From: Pseudooceanicola marinus
Lineage (GTDB): Bacteria > Pseudomonadota > Alphaproteobacteria > Rhodobacterales > Rhodobacteraceae
Reading direction: 5' to 3'
DNA: 64,000 bases
NCBI RefSeq assembly: GCF_002786295.1
Contig: NZ_PGTC01000029.1
Span: forward strand, 188,064-252,063
A program made the translations under genes and the position numbers. Every line of letters begins with the position of its first letter. Positions within the stretch are counted from its first letter, which is position 1. Positions 9,028 to 16,285 of this stretch are shown here, in pieces. The notes beneath the pieces are model-generated. The model did no database searches and was not told where the DNA came from. It saw nothing but the letters and a program-made list of their open reading frames with translations.

Positions 9028-9924
9028 TCAGGCCTCGGCCATCATTCCCTTCTCTTCAGCCAGCTCGCGCATGCGCGTCTGCAGCTTCTCGAAAGCGCGC
9101 ACCTCGATCTGGCGAATCCGTTCGCGGCTGACGTCATACTTGGCCGACAGGTCTTCCAGCGTCACCGTCTCTTCCGACAGGCGGCGTTGCGTCAGGATGT
9201 CCTTCTCGCGGTCGTTCAGCACATCCATCGCCTCGGCCAGCATGGCCCGACGGGCGGTCAGCTCATCCCGCTCCTCGTAGTCGGTGGCCTGGTCGGCATC
9301 CTCGTCCTCCAGCCAGTCCTGCCACTGCATGGTGCTGTCGGCATCGGCGCCCACGGTCGCGTTCAGCGAGGCGTCCGAGCCCGCCATGCGGCGGTTCATC
9401 GAGGTCACCTCGGCCTCGGTCACGCCCAGATCGGTCGCGATCTGCTTCACGTGTTCGGGCCGCAGGTCACCATCCTCCAGCGCGCCGATACGCGCCTTGG
9501 CCTTGCGCAGGTTGAAGAACAGCTTCTTCTGCGCGCTGGTGGTGCCCAGCTTCACCAGGCTCCAGGACCGCAGGATATATTCCTGGATCGAGGCGCGAAT
9601 CCACCACATGGCATAGGTCGCCAGGCGGAAGCCCTTTTCGGGGTCAAAGCGTTTCACGGCCTGCATCAGGCCCACGTTCGCCTCGGAAATCACCTCGGCC
9701 TGCGGCAGGCCGTAGCCGCGATAGCCCATTGCGATCTTGGCGGCCAGGCGCAGGTGGGACGTGACCATCTTGTGTGCGGCCGCAGTGTCCTCCTGCTCCA
9801 CCCAGCGTTTGGCGAGCATGTATTCTTCCTCAGGCTCCAGCATGGGGAACTTGCGGATTTCCTGCATATAGCGGTTCAGACCGCCTTCCGGCGTCGGTGC
9901 CGGCAGATTGGCATAGTTACTCAA
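9028..9924 (-). CDS. rpoH: RNA polymerase heat-shock sigma factor RpoH (sigma-32)
   Basis: A 298-residue group 3 sigma factor. Region 2 contains RFDPEKGFRLATYAMWWIRA (residues 92-111). The RpoH box, which only sigma-32 proteins carry, is QKKLFFNLR at 132-140. Region 4 ends in the helix-turn-helix SRERIRQIEVRAFEKLQ. It directs transcription of chaperone and protease genes under heat or protein-folding stress. It lies downstream of rluD on the same strand across a 293-base gap that carries a heat-shock-type promoter (separate entry). Many Rhodobacterales carry two rpoH paralogues; one gene alone does not show which of RpoHI or RpoHII this is. Confidence 0.96.
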   Translation of the reverse strand: MSNYANLPAPTPEGGLNRYMQEIRKFPMLEPEEEYMLAKRWVEQEDTAAAHKMVTSHLRLAAKIAMGYRGYGLPQAEVISEANVGLMQAVKRFDPEKGFRLATYAMWWIRASIQEYILRSWSLVKLGTTSAQKKLFFNLRKAKARIGALEDGDLRPEHVKQIATDLGVTEAEVTSMNRRMAGSDASLNATVGADADSTMQWQDWLEDEDADQATDYEERDELTARRAMLAEAMDVLNDREKDILTQRRLSEETVTLEDLSAKYDVSRERIRQIEVRAFEKLQTRMRELAEEKGMMAEA

Positions 9925-9978
9925 GTCTCTGTCCTTCCCAGGTTTCCCGCAAGGCCCATGTAAATGTCGTTAACATCC

Positions 9979-10007
9979 ACATGGGGACATGGGGCCGCGG
10001 GTTCAAG
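9979..10007 (-). promoter_or_regulatory. Candidate sigma-32 promoter upstream of rpoH
   Basis: On the minus strand CTTGAA (10007-10002) is followed after 15 bases by CCCCATGT (9986-9979), close to the sigma-32 pattern CTTGAA-N(13-15)-CCCCATnT. A second identical CCCCATGT directly precedes it (9994-9987), at a spacing of 7. Initiation would fall about 45-50 bases before the rpoH start. Positive autoregulation of rpoH from a sigma-32 promoter is known in Caulobacter. Confidence 0.6.
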
Positions 10008-10217
10008 CATTTGGCATGCAAACCCAAACGGGAGGTAAACGTTCCAAGGCCCCGATCACCTTCCGTTGAGGATGGCAGGGACCCGCTGTTGATGCGAGAT
10101 TACCGCCTGCGCCCGGAGTCGCACAAGTTAAACCGGCCTCCCATGAACGCACAACTTCGTGCGCAAAACCGCATTGCGCGCGCTGAGGCACATGCAACCG
10201 CGCAACCGACCCGGCCT

Positions 10218-11282
10218 TCAATTGGCGGGCAGCACGTCCAGAAGGGCCTGCATGTCGGCCGGCAGCGGCGCCTCGAAGCGCAGCCACTCGCCGGTCACCG
10301 GATGCGCCACCCCCAGCACGGCGGCGTGCAGGGCCTGGCGCGGGAAGCGGGTCACGGCCTGGGCTCCGGCCACGCCCAGAGCCCGCTCCGACACCTTGCG
10401 CTTGCCGCCATAGACCGGATCCCCGACCAGCGCGTGGCCCGCATGGGCCATGTGCACGCGGATCTGGTGGGTACGCCCCGTCTCCAGCCGGCATTCCACC
10501 AAGGCGACGGCGGGCGGATTGCCGTAGGTACGCAGCAGCTTGGCCCGGGTGATCGCATGGCGGCCACGGTCGAAATAGACCGCCTGCTTCTGCCGGTCGC
10601 TGCGGTGGCGATCCAGCTGCGTGGTGATCTTCAGCACCCCGCCGGTCTCGAACGACGCGCCACGCACCCCGCGCAGGCGCGGGTCGGAGGGGTCCGGCAC
10701 CCCGTGACACAGGGCCAGGTAGGCGCGTTCGGCGCTATGGGCCTCGAACTGCGCGGCCAGGGCGTGATGCGCCCGGTCCGACTTGGCCACCACCAGCAGG
10801 CCGGAGGTTTCCTTGTCGATCCGATGCACGATGCCGGGGCGCTTCTCGCCACCGATGCCCGACAGGCTGTCGCCGCAATGGGCCAGCAGCGCGTTGACCA
10901 GCGTCCCGTCAGGCGATCCGGGGGCGGGATGCACCACCATGCCGGCGGGCTTGTTGACGATCACCATCTCCTCGTCCTCGTAGACGATATCAAGGGGGAT
11001 CACCTGCGGCTGCGCCTCGACCTCCACCGCCTGCGGCAGCACGATCTCCAGCACGTCGCCCTCGGCCACCTTGGCCTTGGGATCGGTCAGCGCCACGCCG
11101 TCGCGGCTGACCTGCCCCTCGGCGATCAGCCGCGCCAGACGGGTCCGCGACAGGGCGGCCTCCTCTGGCACATCGCGGGAAAGCGCCTTATCAAGGCGAC
11201 CGGGCGGATTGGCACCGATCTGCACCGACAGACGCGCGCCGGAGGAGATCTCGGAGATGGGCCCGGACAAGGACTCGGACAT
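10218..11282 (-). CDS. rluD: 23S rRNA pseudouridine synthase, RluD family
   Basis: A 354-residue enzyme with an N-terminal S4 RNA-binding domain (about residues 25-85) and the RluA/RluD catalytic domain. The catalytic aspartate is D156 in HRIDKETSG, and the region RTHQIRVHMAHAGHALVGDP is also diagnostic. E. coli RluD modifies U1911, U1915 and U1917 in helix 69 of 23S rRNA. The start chosen is the ATG of MSESLSGPISE at 11282; longer in-frame extensions upstream would overlap the divergent membrane protein and have no recognisable sequence. Its start codon overlaps that of the divergent gene by two bases. Confidence 0.9.
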   Translation of the reverse strand: MSESLSGPISEISSGARLSVQIGANPPGRLDKALSRDVPEEAALSRTRLARLIAEGQVSRDGVALTDPKAKVAEGDVLEIVLPQAVEVEAQPQVIPLDIVYEDEEMVIVNKPAGMVVHPAPGSPDGTLVNALLAHCGDSLSGIGGEKRPGIVHRIDKETSGLLVVAKSDRAHHALAAQFEAHSAERAYLALCHGVPDPSDPRLRGVRGASFETGGVLKITTQLDRHRSDRQKQAVYFDRGRHAITRAKLLRTYGNPPAVALVECRLETGRTHQIRVHMAHAGHALVGDPVYGGKRKVSERALGVAGAQAVTRFPRQALHAAVLGVAHPVTGEWLRFEAPLPADMQALLDVLPAN

Positions 11283-11595
11283 GGAAAAGGACCTTCCTGA
11301 GGCGGCGGACGGCGCGGAACCGGCCAGCCTGCGTCTGTTGCGCCGCCTGGTGACGACGCTTCTGGTGGTGATGATCTTGGGGCTGATAACGCTGGTGGGA
11401 CTGGTTGTCATCCGTTTTGCGCACCCGCCCGCCCCGGCGATGCCCGCAGAGATCACCCTACCCGCAGGCGCCCGCGCCGAGGCCGTCACCCGAGGCCGTG
11501 GCTGGACCGCCGTGGTCACCGCCGATCAGCAGATCCTGATCTTCGACGCCACCGGAAAGCTGCGCCAGACCGTCCCCATCACCCTGGACGACTGA
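11281..11595 (+). CDS. Single-helix membrane protein (DUF6476-like)
   Basis: A 104-residue protein with an acidic N-terminus (MEKDLPEAADGAEP), one strong transmembrane helix (about residues 26-47, LVTTLLVVMILGLITLVGLVVI), and a C-terminal region that looks like a small beta domain (WTAVVTADQQILIFDATGKL). The topology suggests a cytosolic N-terminus and a periplasmic C-terminal domain. I recall proteins of this shape divergent from rluD in Rhodobacterales and classed as DUF6476; the number is from memory. The ATG at 11281 overlaps the rluD start codon on the other strand. An in-frame ATG 24 bases upstream is possible. The function is unknown. Confidence 0.75.
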   Translation: MEKDLPEAADGAEPASLRLLRRLVTTLLVVMILGLITLVGLVVIRFAHPPAPAMPAEITLPAGARAEAVTRGRGWTAVVTADQQILIFDATGKLRQTVPITLDD

Positions 11596-11683
11596 CCCCC
11601 ACCGGGCCCCGGACGTTTGCCAGGGGCGGGTCCGACGCCTGACACGGGCGCCGCAGGTCCCGCCGCGCCCTGCGCCCCTGCTT

Positions 11684-11707
11684 CACCTTGTTCCAAATAC
11701 TCCGGCG
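11684..11707. repeat. Recurrent Rhodobacterales intergenic motif
   Basis: The stretch around CACCTTGTTCCAAATACTCC lies in the 149-base gap between two convergent genes. From memory, this AT-interrupted motif recurs many times between genes in Rhodobacterales genomes, often beside GC-rich blocks. It occurs once in this window, so the repeat nature rests on recollection, not on the sequence here. Confidence 0.4.
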
Positions 11708-11744
11708 CGACGCAGCCCAAGGGCGCGCCGTCCGGCCAACGCGC

Positions 11745-13136
11745 CTACCCCGCCCCCATCCGGTTCCAGGCGTCCAGCCCGGCCACCTTGTAGGCCTCCG
11801 CCAGCGTCGGATAGTTGAAGGTGTTCTCGACGAAGAAATCCACCGTGCCCTGCAGGTTGATGACGGCCTGGCCGATGTGGATCAGCTCAGTCGCCCCCTC
11901 ACCCACGATATGCGCTCCCAGCAGGCGGCGGGTCTTCAGCGAGAAGATCAGCTTCAGGAAGCCGGTGTTCACGCCCATGATATGCCCGCGCGAGGTCTCG
12001 CGAAACCGCGCGATGCCGCATTCATAGGGCTCGCCACTGGCCTTCACCTCTTCCTCGGATTGGCCGACGGTGGAAATCTCGGGCACGGCGTAGATGCCAT
12101 AGGGGAAGGTTTCGGGCGGCGGCGGGGGCGACACGCCGAAGGCATGGCAGGCGGCCACCCGCCCCTGTTCCATCGAGGTGGAGGCCAGCGCCGGAAATCC
12201 GATCACGTCGCCCGCGGCATAGATGTTGGCGGCCTCGGTCTGGAAGGTCAGCGGATCGACCTTCAGTCGCCCGCGGCTGTCGGGCTCCAGCCCCACGGCC
12301 GACAGGTTCAGCCGTTCCACGTTGCCCGCCCGCCCCGCGGCAAACAGCAGCGTGTCGGACCGGATGCGCCGCCCATCCGTCAGTTCGACGTCCACTCCGC
12401 TGGCCCCCGTGGTGACCTGTTTCACCTGCGAGCCGAGGCGGATGGTCATGCCCCGGTCGCGCATCTGGTGGAGGAAGTCGTCGACGATCTCGCGGTCGAC
12501 GAAATTCAGGATCTCGTCACGTGCCTCGATCAGCGTGACCGGCACGTCGAGGGCCGAAAAGATCGTGGCGTACTCCACCCCGATCACCCCGCCGCCGATC
12601 ACCGTCATGCTGCGCGGGATACGCTCCAGCTCCAAGATCTCGTCGCTGTCGAAGACGCGGGTACGGTCGAAGGGGATATGCGGGGGGCGGTAGGGATGGG
12701 TGCCGGTGGCCACCAGGGCCTTGTCGAACTCCACCAGGGTGCAGTCGCCGGTCTCTGTACGCACCTCTGCGGTGTTGGGGTCCAGAAACCGCACCTCGCC
12801 GAAGACAGAGCGGACCATGTTGCGCATGAACTGGTGCTGCAGCACCTCAACCTCGTGATCCAGCGTCTTGTGCAACCGCTGCATCAGGTCGATGGCGCCG
12901 ATGTCCTGCTTCACCCGGTAGCCCTGTCCGTAGAACCCGCGCTCACGCCAGCCCGAGAGGTTCAGCACCGTCTCGCGCAGGGTCTTCGACGGGATGGTGC
13001 CGGTGTGCACCGACACACCGCCCAGCCGGCGCCCCTTGTCCACCACCAGCACGGATTTGCCCAGCTTCGCAGATTGCACCGCCGCCCGCCGCCCGGCGGG
13101 GCCGGAGCCGATCACCAGCATGTCGATCCTGTCCAT
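11745..13136 (-). CDS. sthA: Si-specific (soluble) NAD(P)+ transhydrogenase
   Basis: A 463-residue flavoprotein of the class I pyridine nucleotide-disulfide oxidoreductase fold. The FAD-binding IGSGPAGRRAA is at the N-terminus, GTIPSKTLRE replaces the redox-disulfide region, and the NAD(P)-binding GGGVIGVEYA lies mid-protein. Both redox cysteines are absent (GGVSVHTGTIPSK), as expected for SthA, which passes hydride between NADPH and NAD+ without a disulfide. The start at 13136 (MDRIDMLVIG) follows GGGAGAGG by ten bases and gives the usual length near 465; an ATG at 13187 would add 17 residues outside the fold. The enzyme is cytoplasmic and FAD-dependent. Confidence 0.92.
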   Translation of the reverse strand: MDRIDMLVIGSGPAGRRAAVQSAKLGKSVLVVDKGRRLGGVSVHTGTIPSKTLRETVLNLSGWRERGFYGQGYRVKQDIGAIDLMQRLHKTLDHEVEVLQHQFMRNMVRSVFGEVRFLDPNTAEVRTETGDCTLVEFDKALVATGTHPYRPPHIPFDRTRVFDSDEILELERIPRSMTVIGGGVIGVEYATIFSALDVPVTLIEARDEILNFVDREIVDDFLHQMRDRGMTIRLGSQVKQVTTGASGVDVELTDGRRIRSDTLLFAAGRAGNVERLNLSAVGLEPDSRGRLKVDPLTFQTEAANIYAAGDVIGFPALASTSMEQGRVAACHAFGVSPPPPPETFPYGIYAVPEISTVGQSEEEVKASGEPYECGIARFRETSRGHIMGVNTGFLKLIFSLKTRRLLGAHIVGEGATELIHIGQAVINLQGTVDFFVENTFNYPTLAEAYKVAGLDAWNRMGAG

Positions 13137-13328
13137 GGCCTCGCACCTCTCCCTGTCTCGATCCCCGTCCTGCGCGCCCGGAGGCAAGCGGCTTTGGCGC
13201 TGCCGGGCGCCCGTGCAGCCGGGCCGGACCGGCCCTGCCCTGCCCTCAATGGGACCGGAGGTGTTAGGAACGGGTTACATCCCGCGCAGGGGAACTGGGC
13301 AATTCGACGCGCTGCTCAGGACAGGCCG

Positions 13329-13478
13329 CTACCGTTGCCGCCCGCCCAGCAGGTGGCGCCGCGCCATCCCGGCGGTTTCGGCGATCACCTCGTCCCCGGA
13401 CAGCGGCCCCAGGTACTCATTGCCGGCGTCCTCGCACAGCTGCCGCCAGACCAGGCCATGGACCATGGGCAAGACCAT
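13329..13478 (-). CDS. Possible 49-residue reading frame after the XRE-cupin gene
   Basis: The gap between sthA and the XRE-cupin gene contains MVLPMVHGLVWRQLCEDAGN... ending LLGGRQR, with G/C-rich third positions like the neighbouring genes. It is in the same frame as the XRE-cupin gene, separated from it by the TAG at 13503-13505 and eight codons. I see no ribosome-binding site and do not recognise the family. It may be a real small protein, the remnant of a longer gene, or chance. The rest of 13137-13502 holds nothing else recognisable. Confidence 0.3.
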   Translation of the reverse strand: MVLPMVHGLVWRQLCEDAGNEYLGPLSGDEVIAETAGMARRHLLGGRQR

Positions 13479-13502
13479 CTCATGCCACGCCGGACACGGC
13501 CC

Positions 13503-14039
13503 CTAGGGCAGGGTTGGATAGTGCATGACGTTCAGGAACTGCGCCGGCTCCGCCGTGTCGTTGCGGTAGCCATGCAGCTGATCCGCGGCAAAACGCAGGC
13601 CCTTGGCGGGCGGGCAGACCGCCCAGGCATCCCCCTGACGCACCTCGATCTGGCCAGCTGTCACCACCACGTCCTCGACCACCCCCGGCGCATGGGGCTG
13701 CGAGACATGCGCCTGTCCCGGCTCCAGCGTGATCAGGAAGGTCTCCGACCCGTAGAGCGGATCGAAGGGAAAGACGGTCTGCACGGTGATCTCGCCGGGG
13801 AAGCTGACCGGCACGGGCGGCTGGCCGTCCTGCGGCGCGAGATGCAGGAAGGCGCTCAACGGCTGGCGAAAGCCCTTGGACAGCTTCCACAGGGTCGCGA
13901 TGGTCGGGCTGGATTCCCCGCGTTCGATCTGGCCCAGCATGGCCTTGCTGACGCCCGTGCGTTCGGCCGCCTGCGCCAGGCTGAGGCCCGCCTGGACGCG
14001 CACCGCCTTGAGGCGGATCTGTAGGGTCGTGTCGCTCAT
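13503..14039 (-). CDS. XRE-family regulator with C-terminal cupin domain
   Basis: A 178-residue protein. Residues 8-62 form an XRE helix-turn-helix (LSLAQAAERTGVSKAMLGQIERGESSP is the core). Residues 105-175 form a cupin_2 sensor with H-x-H-type and G-x4-P turns. Such regulators usually repress a neighbouring transporter or catabolic gene and respond to a small ligand bound by the cupin. It is divergent from the BenE-type transporter, and three evenly spaced palindromes lie between them, close to its own start. Autoregulation plus control of benE is the natural inference. Confidence 0.9.
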   Translation of the reverse strand: MSDTTLQIRLKAVRVQAGLSLAQAAERTGVSKAMLGQIERGESSPTIATLWKLSKGFRQPLSAFLHLAPQDGQPPVPVSFPGEITVQTVFPFDPLYGSETFLITLEPGQAHVSQPHAPGVVEDVVVTAGQIEVRQGDAWAVCPPAKGLRFAADQLHGYRNDTAEPAQFLNVMHYPTLP

Positions 14040-14073
14040 CCGGTCTTTCCGATTGCAGGGCGGCAGGCTCGTG

Positions 14074-14121
14074 CGTTATGACGTCCGTGCGCTATAGCGT
14101 CCGACCGTTATAACGCCCGGG
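14074..14121. promoter_or_regulatory. Three tandem palindromic operators at 16-bp spacing
   Basis: CGTTATGACG (14074-14083), CGCTATAGCG (14090-14099) and CGTTATAACG (14106-14115) start exactly 16 bp apart. The second and third are perfect 10-bp palindromes and the first is near-perfect. Each is followed by a related TCCG/CCCG tail. They fill the short region between the divergent XRE-cupin and benE genes and are the obvious binding sites for that regulator. Confidence 0.7.
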
Positions 14122-14177
14122 GTGCAGCATGTCATCGCCCTACCCTATCCCCTGCCGACCCGAAAGGCACCTGACGC

Positions 14178-15353
14178 ATGACCGGCCTGAAACTCTCGCA
14201 CCTGGTGACCGCGCTGATCGCGGTCCTGCTGGGCTATACCAGCAGCGCCGCCATCATCTTCCAGGCCATCGACGCGGTCGGCGCCAGCCCGGCGGAGGCA
14301 ACGTCGTGGATGCTGGCGCTTGGCCTCGGCACCGGGCTGAGCTGCCTGATCCTGTCGCTGCGCTACCGGATGCCGATCCTGACGGCCTGGTCGACGCCGG
14401 GCGCGGCGCTGCTGGCCGTGGGCCTGCAGGGGATGTCACTGCCCGAGGCCACCGGCGCCTTCCTCTTCTGCGCGGCGCTGCTGACCCTGACGGGGATCAC
14501 CGGCTGGTTCGAACGCGTGTCGCACCTCATCCCCGAGGCCCTGGGCAGCGCCCTTTTGGCCGGGATCCTCTTCCGCTTCGGGCTGGAGATCTTCGCCTCG
14601 ATGGAGGAGGATCTGCCGATGGTGGCGGTGATGTGCGTGACCTACCTCGTCGCGCGCCGCGCCCTGCCCCGCTACGCGATCCCGCTGGTGCTGGTGGCGG
14701 GCTGCGCCATGGCCTGGGGCACCGGCGCCTTCGAGCTGTCCGGCACGGGCGGGATCGACTGGACCATGGCGCGGCCGGTCTTCACCTGGCCCGAGTTCAC
14801 CCTGACCGGCCTGATCGGCGTGGGCCTGCCCCTCTATATCGTCACCATGTCGTCGCAGAACGTGCCGGGCGTCGTCACCCTGCGTGCCGCCGGATACCGG
14901 GTGCCGGTTTCGGCCAGCATCTCCGTCACCGGCCTGATCTCGCTGCTGATGGCCCCCTTCGGCGGCTTCGCCTTCAACCTGGCGGCCATCACCGCCGCGA
15001 TCTGCGCCGGTCCGGAAGCGGATGAAGACCCGACGGGCCGCTACAAGGCGGCGGCGCTGGCGGGCGTCTTCTATTCCGTCGTGGGCCTGATGGGGGGCGC
15101 CATCATCGGCCTCTTCCTGGTGGCCCCCCAGGCGCTGATCGCCACGATCGCCGGGCTGGCCCTGCTGAACACCATCGGCAGCAGCCTGACGGCGGCCATG
15201 GACCGGCCCGATCAGCGCGAGGCGGCGCTGGTCACCTTCATGGCCACCGTCTCGGGCGTCGGTTTCCTGGGGATCGGCGCGCCGCTCTGGGCGCTGGTCT
15301 TCGGCGGCGCCACGCTGCTGGTGCTGCGCTGGCGCCGGCCGGCGGCGATCTGA
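14178..15353 (+). CDS. benE: BenE-family benzoate/H+ symporter-like transporter
   Basis: A 391-residue inner-membrane protein with about 11-12 hydrophobic helices. The BenE family signature is clear in the N-terminal half (GYTSSAAIIFQAIDAVGASP, PILTAWSTPGAALL) and in PLYIVTMSSQNVPGVVTLRAAG. Family members are proton-coupled carriers first described for benzoate in Acinetobacter. No benzoate catabolic gene lies nearby, so the true substrate here may be another small aromatic or heterocyclic acid. It is divergent from the XRE-cupin regulator, which probably controls it. Confidence 0.9.
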   Translation: MTGLKLSHLVTALIAVLLGYTSSAAIIFQAIDAVGASPAEATSWMLALGLGTGLSCLILSLRYRMPILTAWSTPGAALLAVGLQGMSLPEATGAFLFCAALLTLTGITGWFERVSHLIPEALGSALLAGILFRFGLEIFASMEEDLPMVAVMCVTYLVARRALPRYAIPLVLVAGCAMAWGTGAFELSGTGGIDWTMARPVFTWPEFTLTGLIGVGLPLYIVTMSSQNVPGVVTLRAAGYRVPVSASISVTGLISLLMAPFGGFAFNLAAITAAICAGPEADEDPTGRYKAAALAGVFYSVVGLMGGAIIGLFLVAPQALIATIAGLALLNTIGSSLTAAMDRPDQREAALVTFMATVSGVGFLGIGAPLWALVFGGATLLVLRWRRPAAI

Positions 15354-15358
15354 AAGGC

Positions 15359-15383
15359 CCCTCGCCGTGCAACACGGCAAGGG
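15359..15383. terminator. Hairpin between convergent benE and the PrpB-like gene
   Basis: GCCGTG, CAA and CACGGC form a tight 6-bp stem-loop, extended by four more pairs beyond one mismatch. There is no U run on either side. It sits between two convergent genes separated by only 37 bases, so a termination role is likely. Confidence 0.5.
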
Positions 15384-15390
15384 ATCCGGG

Positions 15391-16263
15391 TCAGTAGGCG
15401 TACCGCTTGTCCAGCTCGTCGAACAGGTCCTTGCGCACCACGCGCTGCCGTTCAAGGAAGCCGGCCAGCGGGCCATCCTCGTCCATCTGGCCCTGCTCCT
15501 TCAGCTGGGACAGCGCGGTCTGCATGCCGTAAAGCGCCGATTGCAGCGCCACGTTGGCGTAAAGCACCAGCGAGAAGCCCATCTCGGTGAATTCGTCCAC
15601 CGACAGGATCGGGGTCTTGCCCCCCACAACCAGGTTCACCAGCTGCGGCGTGCCCTGCAGCGCGGCGGGGATCGAGCGCAGGTCGTCCTCCGTCTGCGGT
15701 GCCTCGACGAAGGTGATGTCGGCGCCGTCCTCGATGAAGGCCGCGGCACGATCCAGTGCCTCAGACATGCCATCGGTCGCCGCCGCATCGGTGCGGGCCA
15801 CGATCATCGTGTTCTCGTCCTGGCGGGCATCCACCGCCGCCTTGATGCGCGAACGGGCCTCGGCCAGGGGCACGACCTCCTTGCCGGAGAAGTGTCCGCA
15901 GCGTTTCGGCGTCTTCTGGTCTTCCAGCTGGATCGCCGAGGCGCCGGCGCGTTCCAGCGTGCGGATGGTGTGGCGCACGTTCAGGCCATTGCCGAAACCG
16001 TTGTCGGCATCGACGACGATGGGCAGATCGGTGGCGTCACGAATGGTGGCGGTATGCTGGGCGATCTCCGGCAGGGAGATGAAGGCCAGGTCGGGCATGC
16101 CGAGGTAGGTGTTGGTCAGGCCCGCGCCCGAGAGGTAGACCGCCTCATAGCCCAGGTCCTCGATGACCCGCGCCGCCAGGGCATTGGCCGCACCGGGCAG
16201 CAGCATGGCCCCGCCCCCGGCGATCCGCGCCTTGAACCGCTTGTTCACTTCATGATTCAGCAT
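15391..16263 (-). CDS. PEP-mutase/isocitrate-lyase superfamily lyase (PrpB/dimethylmalate-lyase-like)
   Basis: A 290-residue TIM-barrel lyase. Diagnostic features are VVDADNGFGN (metal-binding aspartates), EDQKTPKRCGH with the K-R-C-G-H loop carrying the catalytic cysteine, and IVARTDA. This set occurs in methylisocitrate lyase and 2,3-dimethylmalate lyase, which cleave a C-C bond to give pyruvate or succinate plus a short acid. No prpC or prpD is nearby, so methylcitrate-cycle function is not supported. It lies 22 bases downstream of a PrpF-type isomerase. That pairing matches the Mii plus Dml enzymes of anaerobic nicotinate breakdown, a hypothesis rather than an assignment. Confidence 0.85.
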   Translation of the reverse strand: MLNHEVNKRFKARIAGGGAMLLPGAANALAARVIEDLGYEAVYLSGAGLTNTYLGMPDLAFISLPEIAQHTATIRDATDLPIVVDADNGFGNGLNVRHTIRTLERAGASAIQLEDQKTPKRCGHFSGKEVVPLAEARSRIKAAVDARQDENTMIVARTDAAATDGMSEALDRAAAFIEDGADITFVEAPQTEDDLRSIPAALQGTPQLVNLVVGGKTPILSVDEFTEMGFSLVLYANVALQSALYGMQTALSQLKEQGQMDEDGPLAGFLERQRVVRKDLFDELDKRYAY

Positions 16264-16285
16264 GGGATGCCTCGTTTCTTTCGTG

